Positions 24,174 through 35,687 of a DNA stretch of 64,000 nucleotides are shown one piece after another (within the stretch, counting starts at the first letter, position 1; every line of letters begins with the position of its first letter). The position numbers were made by a program, and so were the translations under genes. Below the pieces are notes generated by a model, which was given only the letters and a program-made list of their open reading frames with translations, was not told the origin of the DNA and did not search any database. The stretch comes from Trachelipus rathkii (taxonomy: Eukaryota > Arthropoda > Malacostraca > Isopoda > Trachelipodidae): contig JABUQX010014076.1 in the NCBI GenBank assembly GCA_015478945.1, forward strand, positions 5,001 through 69,000, read 5' to 3'.

Positions 24174-25435
24174 ATGAAGACTCTCTTAGCTGTAGGCACC
24201 AGCGAATTGGAATTGCTCCGCCACGAGAGAAAACTGCTTCGAGACGAATTTAACCTCCATGTTATGGTAGATTACAGCTCGGGTCGGACTATCCACGACT
24301 GTCCTTCCCGGGTTGAAAAACTCATGAAACCTGATGTAGACTTCATCTTACTATGGGCGCTTACACCCTTGGCTTGGCAGCGGAAAACCATCACCAATGG
24401 AGACAAAACCACAACTGTATTTGAGCCAAAAGTGAATTTTACAGTCGAGGGTGTACCCAGTACAATGGAAAAAATTACAAAATATGCCAAAAAGAAGAAT
24501 CCAAGGGTCAAAGTTTACCTCATGATTCCCCCAGTTAAAGACATGTATGTCTTTAACCAAAAGCGGATCATGAAAGCATGGGGTCCAGCTTTCGCCGATC
24601 ACCTCAAAGATGATGACTCCATGTTCCCTCGGTTAATGAGAGAACACTCCATCCGGTCTCTCATCCGTTTTGAAGATTTGGCATATTTTAGATACAAATG
24701 GACAGATAAAACCACTCTTCGCGGTAGTGAGGTTTTCAACTACTACTACGGAACAAAACGACACAGCCCGGAGTACAAAAACACCCCTCATACCAGATAC
24801 ATCAAAAAGAAACAATTGTACCTTCAACGATGCTTTCCGATGGGTTACATGCTAACCGCTTGTTCCTGGAACAACTCATGAGGAAGTACAGGAGCTTCTT
24901 TACTTCCCGCGCCCTTTCTCGTCCATGGCCTTCTGATCGTCGTGACGTTCACTCCCGAACTAGCCATAAGCCACCTACTTTAATGAGAAGTGAAGAAAGG
25001 GAACGAATCATTCAATCAGCTATCGAACCACCTCGGCCGTCTACTTCTCGAACGTTGACCAACATCGAGAGGCGGTTGGGTGCTGCTCCTTTTACCGGAT
25101 TGCCTCCCGCAGCTTTTGTCCCCCCACCTCAAGTGCCTCACTCCGCTACAGCTTATTCGACTCCTCAGTTGGAGTACCCATCGACCTCGAGTCATCAGTC
25201 TGACTTTTCGTCTGTTCCATCGTCAACACCATTACCATACCATTCTCAGCTGGGTGTATCTGATCCGCACCAACAAGATGACCAATTGCGATTGGAAATG
25301 CGGATGATGCTAGAGAGGTATAACTATGGTTCATTATCAGATTGTCGACGATCTTCAATTCTGAACTTGCTTAAGAAATTTATCGACGAAGAGGAACGCG
25401 TGCTTCAGTCACGTAGGCCGCATTATCCTCACTAA
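24174..25435 (+). pseudogene. SGNH/GDSL-hydrolase-like ORF in the env position (one frameshift)
   Basis: Two overlapping open segments: 24174-24881 (235 codons, ATG) and a second frame open from before 24805 to TAA at 25435. They look like one gene of about 420 codons broken by a one-base indel, probably at the A5 run 24804-24808. The first segment has a block-I-like LLAVGTSELELL (Ser10 in place of the GDS serine), a block-II-like Gly37 in DYSSGRTIHD, the beta-strand VDFILLWALTP where GxND is expected (the Asn is not obvious) and VYLMIPPVKDM. The second segment supplies the D-x-x-H pair (SDGLHANRLFLEQL), then a Pro/Ser-rich region and a helical C-terminus. No signal peptide or transmembrane segment is evident, so this is not a typical env. 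SGNH domains are known in ORF1 of CR1/L2 LINEs; in an LTR element it would be unusual. The family assignment is by motif reading only. Confidence 0.6.
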
Positions 25436-25540
25436 CAGACTACAGTTATCAGCTTTAAGTTTAGTTTTGTACATATGTAAAAATATATTGCGGTTATCGG
25501 TTTTCAGTCCTAAGGGTTTGCGGCTTGTGTGTGATAAGGA

Positions 25541-27180
25541 TGTAAACAAATTTTTCAGCTTCCCTCATTTCTCCTTCAGACATTTTTCGGGTCAATCCCC
25601 TCTTTTCGCCGCCTACCACTCACTAACAGATCTCCAGCTACAAACAGTTTATGATTATAAGGAATTTGAGTGGGGGCGTAATTTTAGTGAGGGGGGATGT
25701 TGGGGTCGCTGTTGCAGTGGCTCCAACTTCACCCAATTATATATATGCAGAAGTGGTACACCTATAATATATTGGTGTATTTTCATTTATTTATATAATA
25801 TATTTATATGTATGCCTTCTAATCATGACATGTTCTTTTCTCCCATCCTATTAATCACATCTTCTTTAGGCATCTTGAATATATGGTAGTTAGCCATTTT
25901 CAGAATTTAAATATTTTTCTGAGTGACCAATTTTCATTGGCCTCCTGTCACATCATCGACCTTGAGTCCTCCCTTTTGTTGTCAAAAGGATTGCCACAAT
26001 CTTGAAGACGTGAGTTATTGGTTTATAGTTTTGTCTTTTAGATGTGGCTGTCGCTCCATCATTATATGGCTTATTCACCAGTTGTCTTTTTTAGATTGAA
26101 TTACCAGCTCTCTGCCGTCTCTCCAATACCAGTGTTCACCCTTACAGTGAGATTACAACAATCTCCCATGGTAAGCCATATTACAATGCTTAATTCTATT
26201 TTTGTGTTTTCTGTTATGGAGCGTATGTACCTAATTCAAATGCCTATGCTTTTCAATTTATCTAGGTGCCATTGCTGGGCCTAGCGCCATTCTTGTTAAC
26301 ACTCTTGCCTTGTTGGGCTATTGCCTTGCCATTGCTGGGGCTATCGCCTTGCCATTCTTATTACCACTCTTGCCATTGCTGTGTTTATCCTGTCTCAAGT
26401 TTTTGGTGGCATTCATTCGAACTCGACTCGAACAAACATCAGTTTATTCCGGAGCAAAATAAACAAGAAACACAACGTTAAGTGATTGTTCTTGTGTTTG
26501 CATCCTAGACCTTATCACACATATTAACCTTCTTGTTCCAGTAGTAACTAACCCTTACTCTGGAACTCGAACGCAAACTCGAACAATAAACTCGACATTA
26601 TTTTGGTTGTGTTCTATCTTAGAACTAACCGACAGTTATCAGCTATCAAATATTATTAGATATTCCTCCCCTTGCGTTTAAATTAATAAACGTTTCATTT
26701 TAAAAAACATCTTGTTTTTTAACCCCCCTATTAAAGATCTCCATTCTACCTTGTATTCAAGGAGGGTCCTTTAATTCAAGGAGGGTTCCACTCAAGTCAG
26801 AGGAGAAATTCATGTGTTGCAGGGAATGCATTTTGGATAGTTCAGGTAATCAATGCGGTAACCGTTAGAGAAAGTAGCTCTCCATTGAACAGCTAACAGC
26901 GGTGGAGGTAGATAAGTAATTAACACCTTAGTTATTTCTTTCAGACTAACCTCTTAACACCTTTATGCGCTACAGTAGCATACTAACTGACTAATTTTCT
27001 CTCTGTCTCTAATTTTCTCTCTTAGAATTAATCCATTAATCATTAACAGACAGTTCCTTTTAGTCTCTGATCTTCGACGCTGCATTAGTTTCTGATCTCA
27101 CTTTCTAAATTTATTGGGTGGTTTGGGGACTCTGTTAACAGTAATAATCCGGGTCTTCTTTCCATTAACTCTCCCTAACA
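25541..27180 (+). repeat. 3' LTR
   Basis: About 1640 bp, beginning TGTAAACAAATT and ending CTCCCTAACA. Directly after it the RTE copy D resumes at 27181. The AATAAA poly(A) signal lies at about 26685. The stretch before it (25436-25540) holds no clear polypurine tract; GATAAGGATG is the best candidate. Confidence 0.9.
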
Positions 27181-29359
27181 GTGGAATGAAGAGGTGATGC
27201 AAGCGGTTAAAAGTAAAAAAAGAAGCGTGATTGTACTAAAGGTCAATGATGAAGTTTCAAAAGAAAGATGTTTGGAAGTATATAAGGAGGAAAAAAGAAA
27301 TACTAAAAGGTGCATACGTAGTAGAAAAGAAGAGGTAAATGAACAGTTTGGAAGGAGGATGAATGGAGACTTACAAGGGAATAAGAAGCTCTTCTGGAAG
27401 GAAGCGCGAAAGGTTAAGAATGAGAATAAGAGGAACCTGCTTAGAATAATGAATAGGGATGGTGCTTTTGTAACTGATGAAATGGATGTGAGGGGAGTGT
27501 GGAAAGAACACTTCGAGAATCTGTATAATATTAACAGTAATAAAGATGTGATAGTGAATGGGTGTGGATTTGATGGTACAAGAAGGAATAGGTATTTTGG
27601 GGATGAGGTCATTAGCAAGGAGGAGGCAATTTGTAGAGTGAGAAAGTTGATGAATGGTAAATCTGCAGGTATAGATGAAATTACTGGTGAAATGATCAAG
27701 AACGGAGGCGATATGGTGATTGATTGGATTTGGAAGTTGTGTAATAAAGCGTTTATGGAGGGTATAGTTCCGAGGGATTGGAGGAGAGCAGTAATAGTAC
27801 CCTTATATAAGGGTAAGGGAGATAAGGGGAACTGTAGAAATTATAGGGGAATAAATTTATTGAGTGTTGTAGGGAAGGTATATGCTAGTATTTTAGTCGA
27901 AAAGGACTGATTGGTGAAGAACAAGGTGCGTTTAGGAGTGGTAGAGGATGTGTGGATCAAATCTTTACATTGAAACAAATGACTGAGAAATGAGGGAGAA
28001 AGAAATAAATTGTATTTAGGTTTTTAATGATTTGCAACAGGCCGTATGAATAAGGATTAATAGGAAATCTCTATTGTAGGTGTTAGTAATGTATGGTGCT
28101 GGTGATAGGCTTCTGAATGGAATCAAAAGTATGTATGACGATAGTGAAGCGTGTGTAAGAATAAATGGTGCAAAAGTGATTGGTTTAATATTAATAGCGG
28201 AGTAAGGCAGGGATGTGTTATGTCCAATTGGTTATTCAATTTGTATATGGATGGGGTTATGAAAGAATTAGAGATGAGGATGGCAGGAAATGGTGTTAGA
28301 ATGATAGAGAATGGAGATGAGTGGAGGGTGCCCTATCTATCATATGCAGATGATTTGGTTTGGTGTGGTGAATCTGAAGAGTTTGAGAAGATTGGTAGAG
28401 AGATTTGGCAGGGTGTATAAAAGGAGGGGTTTGAAAGTAACGTAGATAAGAGTAAGATTAGGGTTGTGAGGTGAGGACAGTCCTCGTGTGAAGTTATGTT
28501 AAGATGGTGAGCAGCTGGGAACAAGTGTCTGAGTTTAAAATATTTAGGATAATATTCATTAAATGGAAAGGATGATGCAGAGTGCAGTAGAAAGTTTTGA
28601 ATGGGTGGCAGGAGGTGGCTGGTGCAATTAAGTCTTTGGTGGATGTAAAGGGACTACGTCTTGAGTGCGCTAGGGTCTTACACATGAGGGTATGTTGTTA
28701 CCTGTGTTAATGTATAGTAGTAAGACTATGGTATGGAATAAGAGGTATAGATCTAAAGTTAGAGGCGTGTTAAGTGTGAAAAGAATTGATAAAATGAGGA
28801 ATGAACGTATTATAGAGTTATTGGTGGTGGAAGAAAAAGTGTAATGAAGAGAATAAATGAAAGTAAGTTGGGATGGTTTGGTCAATGTGGAAAGGAATGA
28901 AATATAGTCGGTTGGTAAGTGGATGTATAGTGGGTGAGTGTGTTGGGAATCGGGTGGGAGACCGAAGAAAAGTGGATTGAGTTCAGTAAACGAATTATTG
29001 GTCTGAAAGGAGAAGATAATGGGTGAGGTTTGGCGAAAGAGGCGGAGAATAAAATGCATAATAAGGAGTGAATGGCGGGGTTTTTGTTGAGGGGTTGAGG
29101 TTGTGGGCCACTCTGAGCCAGGGGATGAACCTACAAACTTGAAAACGATAATGCCTATAGGTGGAGGGTTCACCCCAGGCTTGGTAGGGTACCCCGTGAA
29201 GCTCTAGGGTGGATTTTCTGACTGCGACGAGTTCTCACAAATAGGTATAGAGGGGGCGATAAGACTGGGCTTTCTTTTCAACTTGTTAAATTCTTCTACT
29301 ACTTTTCTTTTCCGATGCATGTCACGCGACTTACCCCAAGTCTTGGGGAAGAAAATGAA
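27181..29359 (+). mobile_element. RTE-like LINE copy D, right part
   Basis: Continues the RTE element split by the LTR retrotransposon. The first frame (27194-27910, 238 codons) covers the linker and RT N-terminal blocks: KLMNGKSAGIDEITGEMIK, VIVPLYKGKGDKGNCRNYRG and NLLSVVGKVYASILV. A frameshifted continuation at 28151-28420 has SGVRQGCVMSNWLFNLYMDG and the catalytic YADDLVWCGE. The C-terminal region decays after about 28430. The 3' end at about 29345-29359 passes into the copia fragment. It is the best-preserved RT N-terminus of the family in the window. Confidence 0.82.
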
Positions 29360-30100
29360 GATAATGATGAATGATGATGTAAAGAAAGAACTAAAAAAGT
29401 CGGAAGGGAAGAAAGTTTGGGGGGGGAAAAAAAAAAAAGGATTTTTTTAAATATCTTGGTTTGAAGTAAATATCAATAGAAGAATTGGTGATATTGAGAT
29501 TAACTCAGAGGAGTTATGCTAAAGTAGGTTAGTAATAAGGAAATTAAACAAGTTGAAAAAGGATGAAAAGTTGAATGAGGAGATGACATTATATAGATCT
29601 CTGTAGGGGAAGTTAAACTGGATGTCGCAGAATATTCTTCCTCATCTAAGTTTTGAGGTGAGTTTTTCTAGGAAGGAATATGAAGGAGGCCACAAAGTAA
29701 GAAAACTAATAAATGATTCTGCATTTGGAGTGCAGAAAGGGCAAAAAGAGAGGAAATTCAAATGAGAATACCCAAGCTTAAGAATTAGGAAAAATGCGGC
29801 TTGGAGGTAATATTCGACCGCTTCATTTTGTAACATACAGTGGAGGTAGGAATTACTTAAAACTTAAACATTATAGCAAATGACTGATTGCAAAGTCCTT
29901 TAAGGATAGTATCAATTCTACAAAAGGAGTCAAGAATCGGATACTTAGTATAGAGTTAGCTAATTTAAAAGAGAAAATGGAAAATGGGGTGGTTCAATCA
30001 GTTGAGTGGGTGAATTCAAGATTACAATTAGCGGATGGACTAACAAAGAAAAATAACCGAAAATATCTGTTGGAATTGAGAAAGGGGTTGGGATGTAATT
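29360..30100 (+). pseudogene. Ty1/copia pol fragment (left arm)
   Basis: Decayed RT end and RNase H of a copia element. Readable pieces include the end of RNase H: KGVKNRILSIELANLKEKME, then VQSVEWVNSRLQLADGLTKK and a stop after GLGCN at about 30100. The stop is followed by a purine run (AAGGGGTGAAAAAGGAAAAG, 30101-30120) that would fit a polypurine tract. The upstream part is full of stops. It mirrors 36150-37080. Confidence 0.72.
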
Positions 30101-30650
30101 AAGGGGTGAAAAAGGAAAAGTTAAATTATAATATACTTGTTTTTAGGGGCCTAATATATAGTAAATCTGGTAGAGTCCATATTTTTTGTATGTAAGCTTA
30201 TTTTAACTTTTTTTATTTTTTTCTTCTTGTTTGTATAAGAAGGGTTTCAAGTAAAAGTTGTTTTTGATTTTGAATATTAATGAAAGTAAATGATTTTACA
30301 TTTTTAAAGGAATTATTATTATATCAATTTAAAAACCACATGCGTGATTAAGAAGTTTAAGATAGAAAATCGGAAGAATAAATAGAATATTTATTTTATA
30401 TTCAGAATATTAAAGAAAGAATGAGCTTAAAAAGACACTTTCAATACCTTTACCTGTTTCTATGACTTACTTTCCATTCTTTATTTCATATTTGAAAGTG
30501 AAAAGATACTCACTCTATACTTGTCGAAAAGAGTTTTCAAAGGTAAATAAATATCTTATATAAGATTTCATTATGTGTTATGATTTACTTATTATTTTTA
30601 TTATTATTATATTATTATTATTATTATTATTTTTATTATATTATAATTGC
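30101..30650. other. Copia 3' flank or LTR start, then TTA microsatellite
   Basis: AT-rich DNA after the copia stop; 30588-30650 is a (TTA)n run that, on the minus strand, is the (TAA)n 3' tail of the adjoining I-like LINE. Confidence 0.6.
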
Positions 30651-32845
30651 AGGCACTATGCTCACGTCTAAAGCAGTTACTTGGTGTAAACCTAACATTA
30701 GAGGAGGTCTGCCTCTAAGACATAATGAAATATAATGTCATATAGAATTGTTGGTATCTTATAGAGTAAAAATTCAGTTCCCGCCAAGAACCAACAAAAT
30801 TACGTCAGAGCAAAAGTGCAGAGAATCAGCTAGAAAGTAGGAAAGTTGATCCACTAGGGAATTAGTCTTATAGCAGGAAGTAACCTACTATGTGGTGTTG
30901 TTATCAGGGGTAGTTAATCAAACAAGTTGGTGGACAGAGAAAATATGTAAGGACTTGCAAAATGGACAGGATGGGGGTAACGCATAAGTATAAATTATTG
31001 ATGGCCGATTCCGACTAGTGGGGTCATGTGTCCCTCCCGATGTTCACTGCAAATACATGGCAACCTGGGAGAGACCAACAGTTTCAACAAAGAGGTTTCA
31101 CCAACAGAATTGTGGGCACCCAGCAGATCTTCCACTATACCAAGATCAAGAGATATTTGAGGCCAGCAGGTCTTGAAAAACCTTTTTGAATGGGGGCATG
31201 TAATCAGTTGCAGGGAGAAGTCCCATTCAGAGGTTATCAAGGGAGATTAATATGCGTTGCGGAAATTTATGAGAGGGTAGCAGTGGGTCAAAGTCGCTCA
31301 TTGCCCCAGCACGCCACAACTGAAGGAGGAAACCAAAAGAACTTTTTGTTGGGCATGGGTCCCATACAGGAAACATTGAATGATGGAAACCAAGGGTTCT
31401 AGGGGATTTCAGCTGAATTGTGAGAAGTTACGCTGAGAATCCGAAAGACAATGGTGAAATAGTTAGCACCATGAGAACAAGAACACTAGAAATTGTAAGA
31501 AGCTGTGCCCACTAAGTCTTCAACGTAAGAAACAGAATGAGCAGAAGGCAAGAATGGGACAAAGTACTGTCAGGGAAATATAAACAGGATATCTCACATC
31601 ACTTTTGCCTTGAAGCCATCAGTAAAACTAAGAACAGCTATCCGAGTCTAGTGTGGTTTGCCTGGTGGGAAGAGTAGATAGCATGGGGGAGGGGTGGTTG
31701 GTCAGACTTGTGGACAATGACCACATCTGTGGGGGTGGATGTAACCACGGTTCTGTGTAATAATTAATTAGTAAGGCAAAAACATTCAGAGGTGAAAAAT
31801 CTGGAGATGTTCAAATACATCCAAACTACTACCCCACTCATGCCAATGAAATGTGTTCAAAAGGAGTGGTAAAAGGAATGGAAATCACAACCGAGTGTTG
31901 TAGGGATTTTTCTTAGTTGGATATACAGCGGAACAAATGAATGTGTCCCTCCTTCAGAGACAGAGGCATAATAACTCCCAGCCGATCACCTCAGGCCCTC
32001 CTTAGAAAGAACAGAAAGCCCCTGTCGCAAAATACGGAGACCCGGCCTCATCTTTTCTTTCTTACTGCCACAGCGCCCCAGGTGGTAGAAAGTGAGGTAA
32101 CAAAGAACCAGTGTCGATGGCAAACCGGTTTTCAGTTTTGGTTATGAGGAAGGACAGGACATGGTTGCTCATCAAAAGTCAACCCAAAAACTAAACACTT
32201 GTTTCTACTTAAATGGGGGAGGCATAAATAACTGATGATGGTGAGATGGGTGATCTTCTCGAGTCCCCCTGTTGGGTAACACCAGCGAAAAAAGCCATAG
32301 TCTTAGTTTTTTTTTGACTGGAAAAAAAAGGCCCTGTGCATCACACCAAGTAGTCAATTTATTCAACGGTTAAGTTATGGAAACGGCGCAAACGCATATA
32401 CGGAAGGCCTGGCTCTGCACAAAGTAGCATCGGACTGGGGTGGGACATATGGTTGCGCACAATCATTGACTATAGTGTGAAGAGTAATCACCATGAAGGA
32501 CACTACCTGTGGCTCTATTTTCCATGAGAAATACTCTAGAGAAGACAAGTGCAACTGGTACCTGAGAGATCCTGTTGGTCAATCAGGTTCTGAGAAAAAG
32601 GTGAAACCCTGACATAGTGAATAAAGCTTTTTTGGAGGAACCCCCAATCTCCATGTGGATCATATGCCTTCTCGAGTCAAAGAATACTCGCCAAGACTTT
32701 ATGCCTGTTTGAAAAGGCCTCTCAATGTCCGATCTAAGCGAAGAAGCGGCGAAAGTAACAAGTGGTAATTTCTAAACCCAAACTAGAGAGGAGAGAATGA
32801 CCGGTTATTTCCAGAGTCGAGAGAAGGCGTTGGCAACCATTTCTT
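30651..32845 (-). mobile_element. I-like LINE copy, left arm, decayed
   Basis: Mirror of 33582-35633. It carries the end of the RT and the RNase H of an I-group LINE with a TAA tail at 30588-30650. No frame longer than about 80 codons is open. It stops at 32845, where the opposite-strand copy begins, so its 5' part is missing. Confidence 0.7.
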
Positions 32846-35631
32846 TCCAACTGTTTACTGCTGAGGCTAACATTTCTTCGTTCACAGCAGTACCATCTCT
32901 GCTATGCTGTGGGGGTCTTGGAAGTGTGCCCAGGCAAATCGAGAAAACAATAACTTTATAGATCCCAACCCAGTCCAACCTGGTCTTATTTAAGACATCA
33001 GACAGCTCGTTCTCGCTTCATTAACAAGGAGGGTCAGGAAGCAATACTTTCAAAGTTATGTCTCCACTATCAACTCATTCACTTTTTTGAATTCATTTTA
33101 CAAGGTTCGGAAAATCCCCCGGAAGCATCACATTGATACCCCAATCGTTCTTAAACACTATCCGGACATATCTGAAGTGATCAGTGCAACGAGTACGGTT
33201 GCAGACGAATTGGGGCACTAGTGGGTTCATATACAAAAAACGTTTTCTGATCGCATTTTGTAACAACATCCTCCAGTCTTCTGGGGCCACCATGGCGAGG
33301 ACTCCCTACTTATAACCTACTTTTTACGTAGACGGAATTTCGGGTGGCCCTCGAAGCGTGTAAGGATGGTACACTAGGGCCAGATGGCGTGTCTTACCAG
33401 ATAATATTCCACCACCCGTCAGTCTCGGGATTTTTTCTCACCTCATACAATAGCATCTGGGTGGAGAATATTTTCCTACCCATTTGCCAAACGGTGCACA
33501 TCGTCCCCATTTCCAAACCGGGGAATCAAACAAATAACAACCGACCGACTGCATTAATGTGCTACACATGTAAAGGGATGAAAAAATGGTTGCCAACCGC
33601 CTTCTCTCGACTCTGGAAATAATCCGGTCATTCTCTCCTCTCTAGTTTGGGTTTAGAAATTACCACTGTACTTTCGACCCGCTTCTTCGCTTAGATCGAC
33701 ATTTGAGAGGCCTTTTCAAACAGCATAAAAGTCTTGGCGATATTCTTTGACTCGAGAAGGCATATGATTCCACATGGAGATTGGGGGTCCTCCAAAAGCT
33801 TTATTCACTATGTCAGTTTCACCTTTTTCTCCAGAACCTGATGACCAACAGATCTCTTCAGGTACAGTGCAACTCTGTCTTCTCTAGAGTATTTCTCATG
33901 GAAAAATAGAGCCACAGGGTAGTGTCCTCATGGTGATACTCTTCACACTATGATTCAATGATGTGCGCACCAATATGTCCACCCCAGTCCGATGCTCACT
34001 TTGTGCAGAGCCAGGCTCTCGTATATGGTGCGCCGTCTGTAACTAACCGTTGATAAATTGACTACTTGGTGTGATGCACAGGGCCTTTTGTTTTCCAGTC
34101 AAAAAACTAAGACTATGCTTTTTCGCTGGGTTACCCAACAGGGTGGCTGAGAAGAACACCCATCACCCATCATCAGTTATTTATGGCTCCCCCATTAAGG
34201 TAGAAACAAGTGTTTAGTTTTTGGGTTTGACTTTTGATGAGCAACTGTCCTGTCTTCCTCATAACCAAAAACTGAAAACCGGTTGCCATCGACCACTGGT
34301 TCTTTGTTACCTCACTTCTACCACCTGGGGCGCTGGCAGAAGAATGAGGGTCTCCGTATTGCGACAGGGGCTTTCTGTTCTTCTAAGGAGAGCCTGGAGG
34401 TGGATGCTGGTGTTATGCCTCTGTCTCTGAGAAGGGGACACATCATTTGTTCCCTGTATATCCAACTAAGAAATCCTACACACTCGGTTGTGATTTCCAT
34501 CCTTTTACCCACTCTTTTGACCATTTCCATTGGTAGTAGTTGATGTATTTGAACATCTCCAGATTCCACTCTGAATGTTTTGCTTACTAATTAATGTAAT
34601 AATTCCATATAAACCTCAATAACCAAACGTATTTGACTTATACAATTCTATATTAGAGTTTAGCCTTGATCTAACAAACCGAAACAGAATGACTCGATAG
34701 CTGTCTTAGTTTACTGATGGCTTCAAGGCAAAAGATGATGTGAGAGTATCTGTTATATTTCCTGACAGTACTTTGTCCCATTCTTTGCCTTCCTGCTCAT
34801 CTGTTTTTACGTCAGAACTAGTGGCACTGCTTCTTACAATTTCTAGTGTTCTTGTTCTCATTGGTGCTAACCATTTCACCATTTCTTTCGGATTCTCAGC
34901 GTACTTCTCACAATTCAGCTGAATCCCCTAGAAACCCCTTGGTTTCCATCATTCAATGTTTCCTGTATGGACTCCATGCCCAACAAAAAGTTCTTTTGGG
35001 TTCCCTCCTCAGTTGTGGGTTGCGGGCAATGAGCGAGCTGACCCAGGCTGCTACCCTCTCATAAATCCAGCAACGCATAATCTCCCTTGATAACTCTGAA
35101 TGGGACTTCTCCCTGCAACTGACTACTATGCCCCCATCAAAAGGGGTTTCAAGACCTGCTGGCAAAACTTTTGGAGTGAAGATCTGCTGGGTGCCAAATT
35201 CTGTTTGGTGAAACCTCTTGTGAAAAGTTGGTCTCTCCCAGGTTGCCTGTGCAGACATCGGGAGGTGACACTGACACTAGTCGGAATCGGCCACAATAAT
35301 TTAACTTATGGTTACCCCTCATCCTGTCCATTTTGCCAAGTCCTTACATTTTTCTCTGTCCACCAACTTTTGATTAACTACCCCTGATTAACAACACCAC
35401 ATAGTAGGTACTTTCCTGCTATAAGCTACATTCCCTATGGAATCAACTTTCCTACATTCTAGCTGAATCTCTGCACTTTTGCTCTGACGTAATTTTTGTG
35501 TTCTTGCGGGAACTGAATTTACTCTATAAGATACAACAATTCTATATTGACATTATATTTCATTATGTCTAGAGGCAGACTCTAATGTTGGTTTCACACC
35601 AGTAACTGCTTTAGAGTGAGCAGTGCCTGCA

Positions 35632-35633
<2 letters not shown>
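32846..35633 (+). mobile_element. I-like LINE copy, loop and right arm, decayed
   Basis: A plus-strand LINE running through the centre of the inverted duplication. It starts in the loop with sequence matching the endonuclease-RT linker of the copy at 54150-54470. The RT begins at about 33340: ALEACKDGTLGPDGVSYQI, SYNSIWVENIFLP and VPISKPGNQTNNNRPTAL. Later blocks are scattered over frames. An RNase H remnant (TDGFKAKDDVRVSVIFPDST) lies at 34714-34780, and ESPRNPLVSIIQCFLYGLHA at 34920-34980. It ends in (TAA)n at 35634. RNase H plus a TAA tail are features of the I clade. Confidence 0.78.

Positions 35634-35687
<54 letters not shown>

Larger units (their letters stand above)
15846..27180 (+). 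mobile_element. Ty3/gypsy-type LTR retrotransposon lacking RT and carrying an SGNH-like ORF
   Basis: An 11.3-kb element with LTRs of about 1.64 kb, a lysine-tRNA-type primer-binding site, gag, retropepsin and integrase in the order gag-PR-IN, and a third gene in the env position. Between PR and IN there is only a short linker resembling the sequence after RNase H; the roughly 1.3-1.5 kb for RT and RNase H is absent. The 3' LTR starts TGTAAACAAA and ends CTAACA (TG...CA); the 5' LTR has lost the first base and 11 bp near its start. It sits inside RTE copy D. The flanks show no clear target-site duplication, consistent with the deletion noted there. LTR similarity suggests a recent insertion. 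Confidence 0.88.
29360..32845 (+). repeat. Left arm of a 7.5-kb imperfect inverted duplication
   Basis: This arm and 33582-36868 are reverse complements in the same order: copia 3' pol, copia 3' flank, TAA microsatellite, I-like LINE. Anchors that match by eye: 29881-29945 with 36325-36395, 31190-31240 with 35090-35140, 32280-32330 with 34090-34140, and 32760-32841 with 33583-33665. Identity is roughly 85-90 percent with many small indels. Confidence 0.85.

Noticed and set aside
24174..25435. The third ORF as a viral envelope gene
   Set aside because: It is in the env position, but no signal peptide, cleavage site or transmembrane segment is visible, and the motifs resemble an SGNH hydrolase.
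30995..31402. Small frames in the left arm as host genes
   Set aside because: They are reverse-strand or frameshifted readings of the I-like LINE, matched by the opposite arm.
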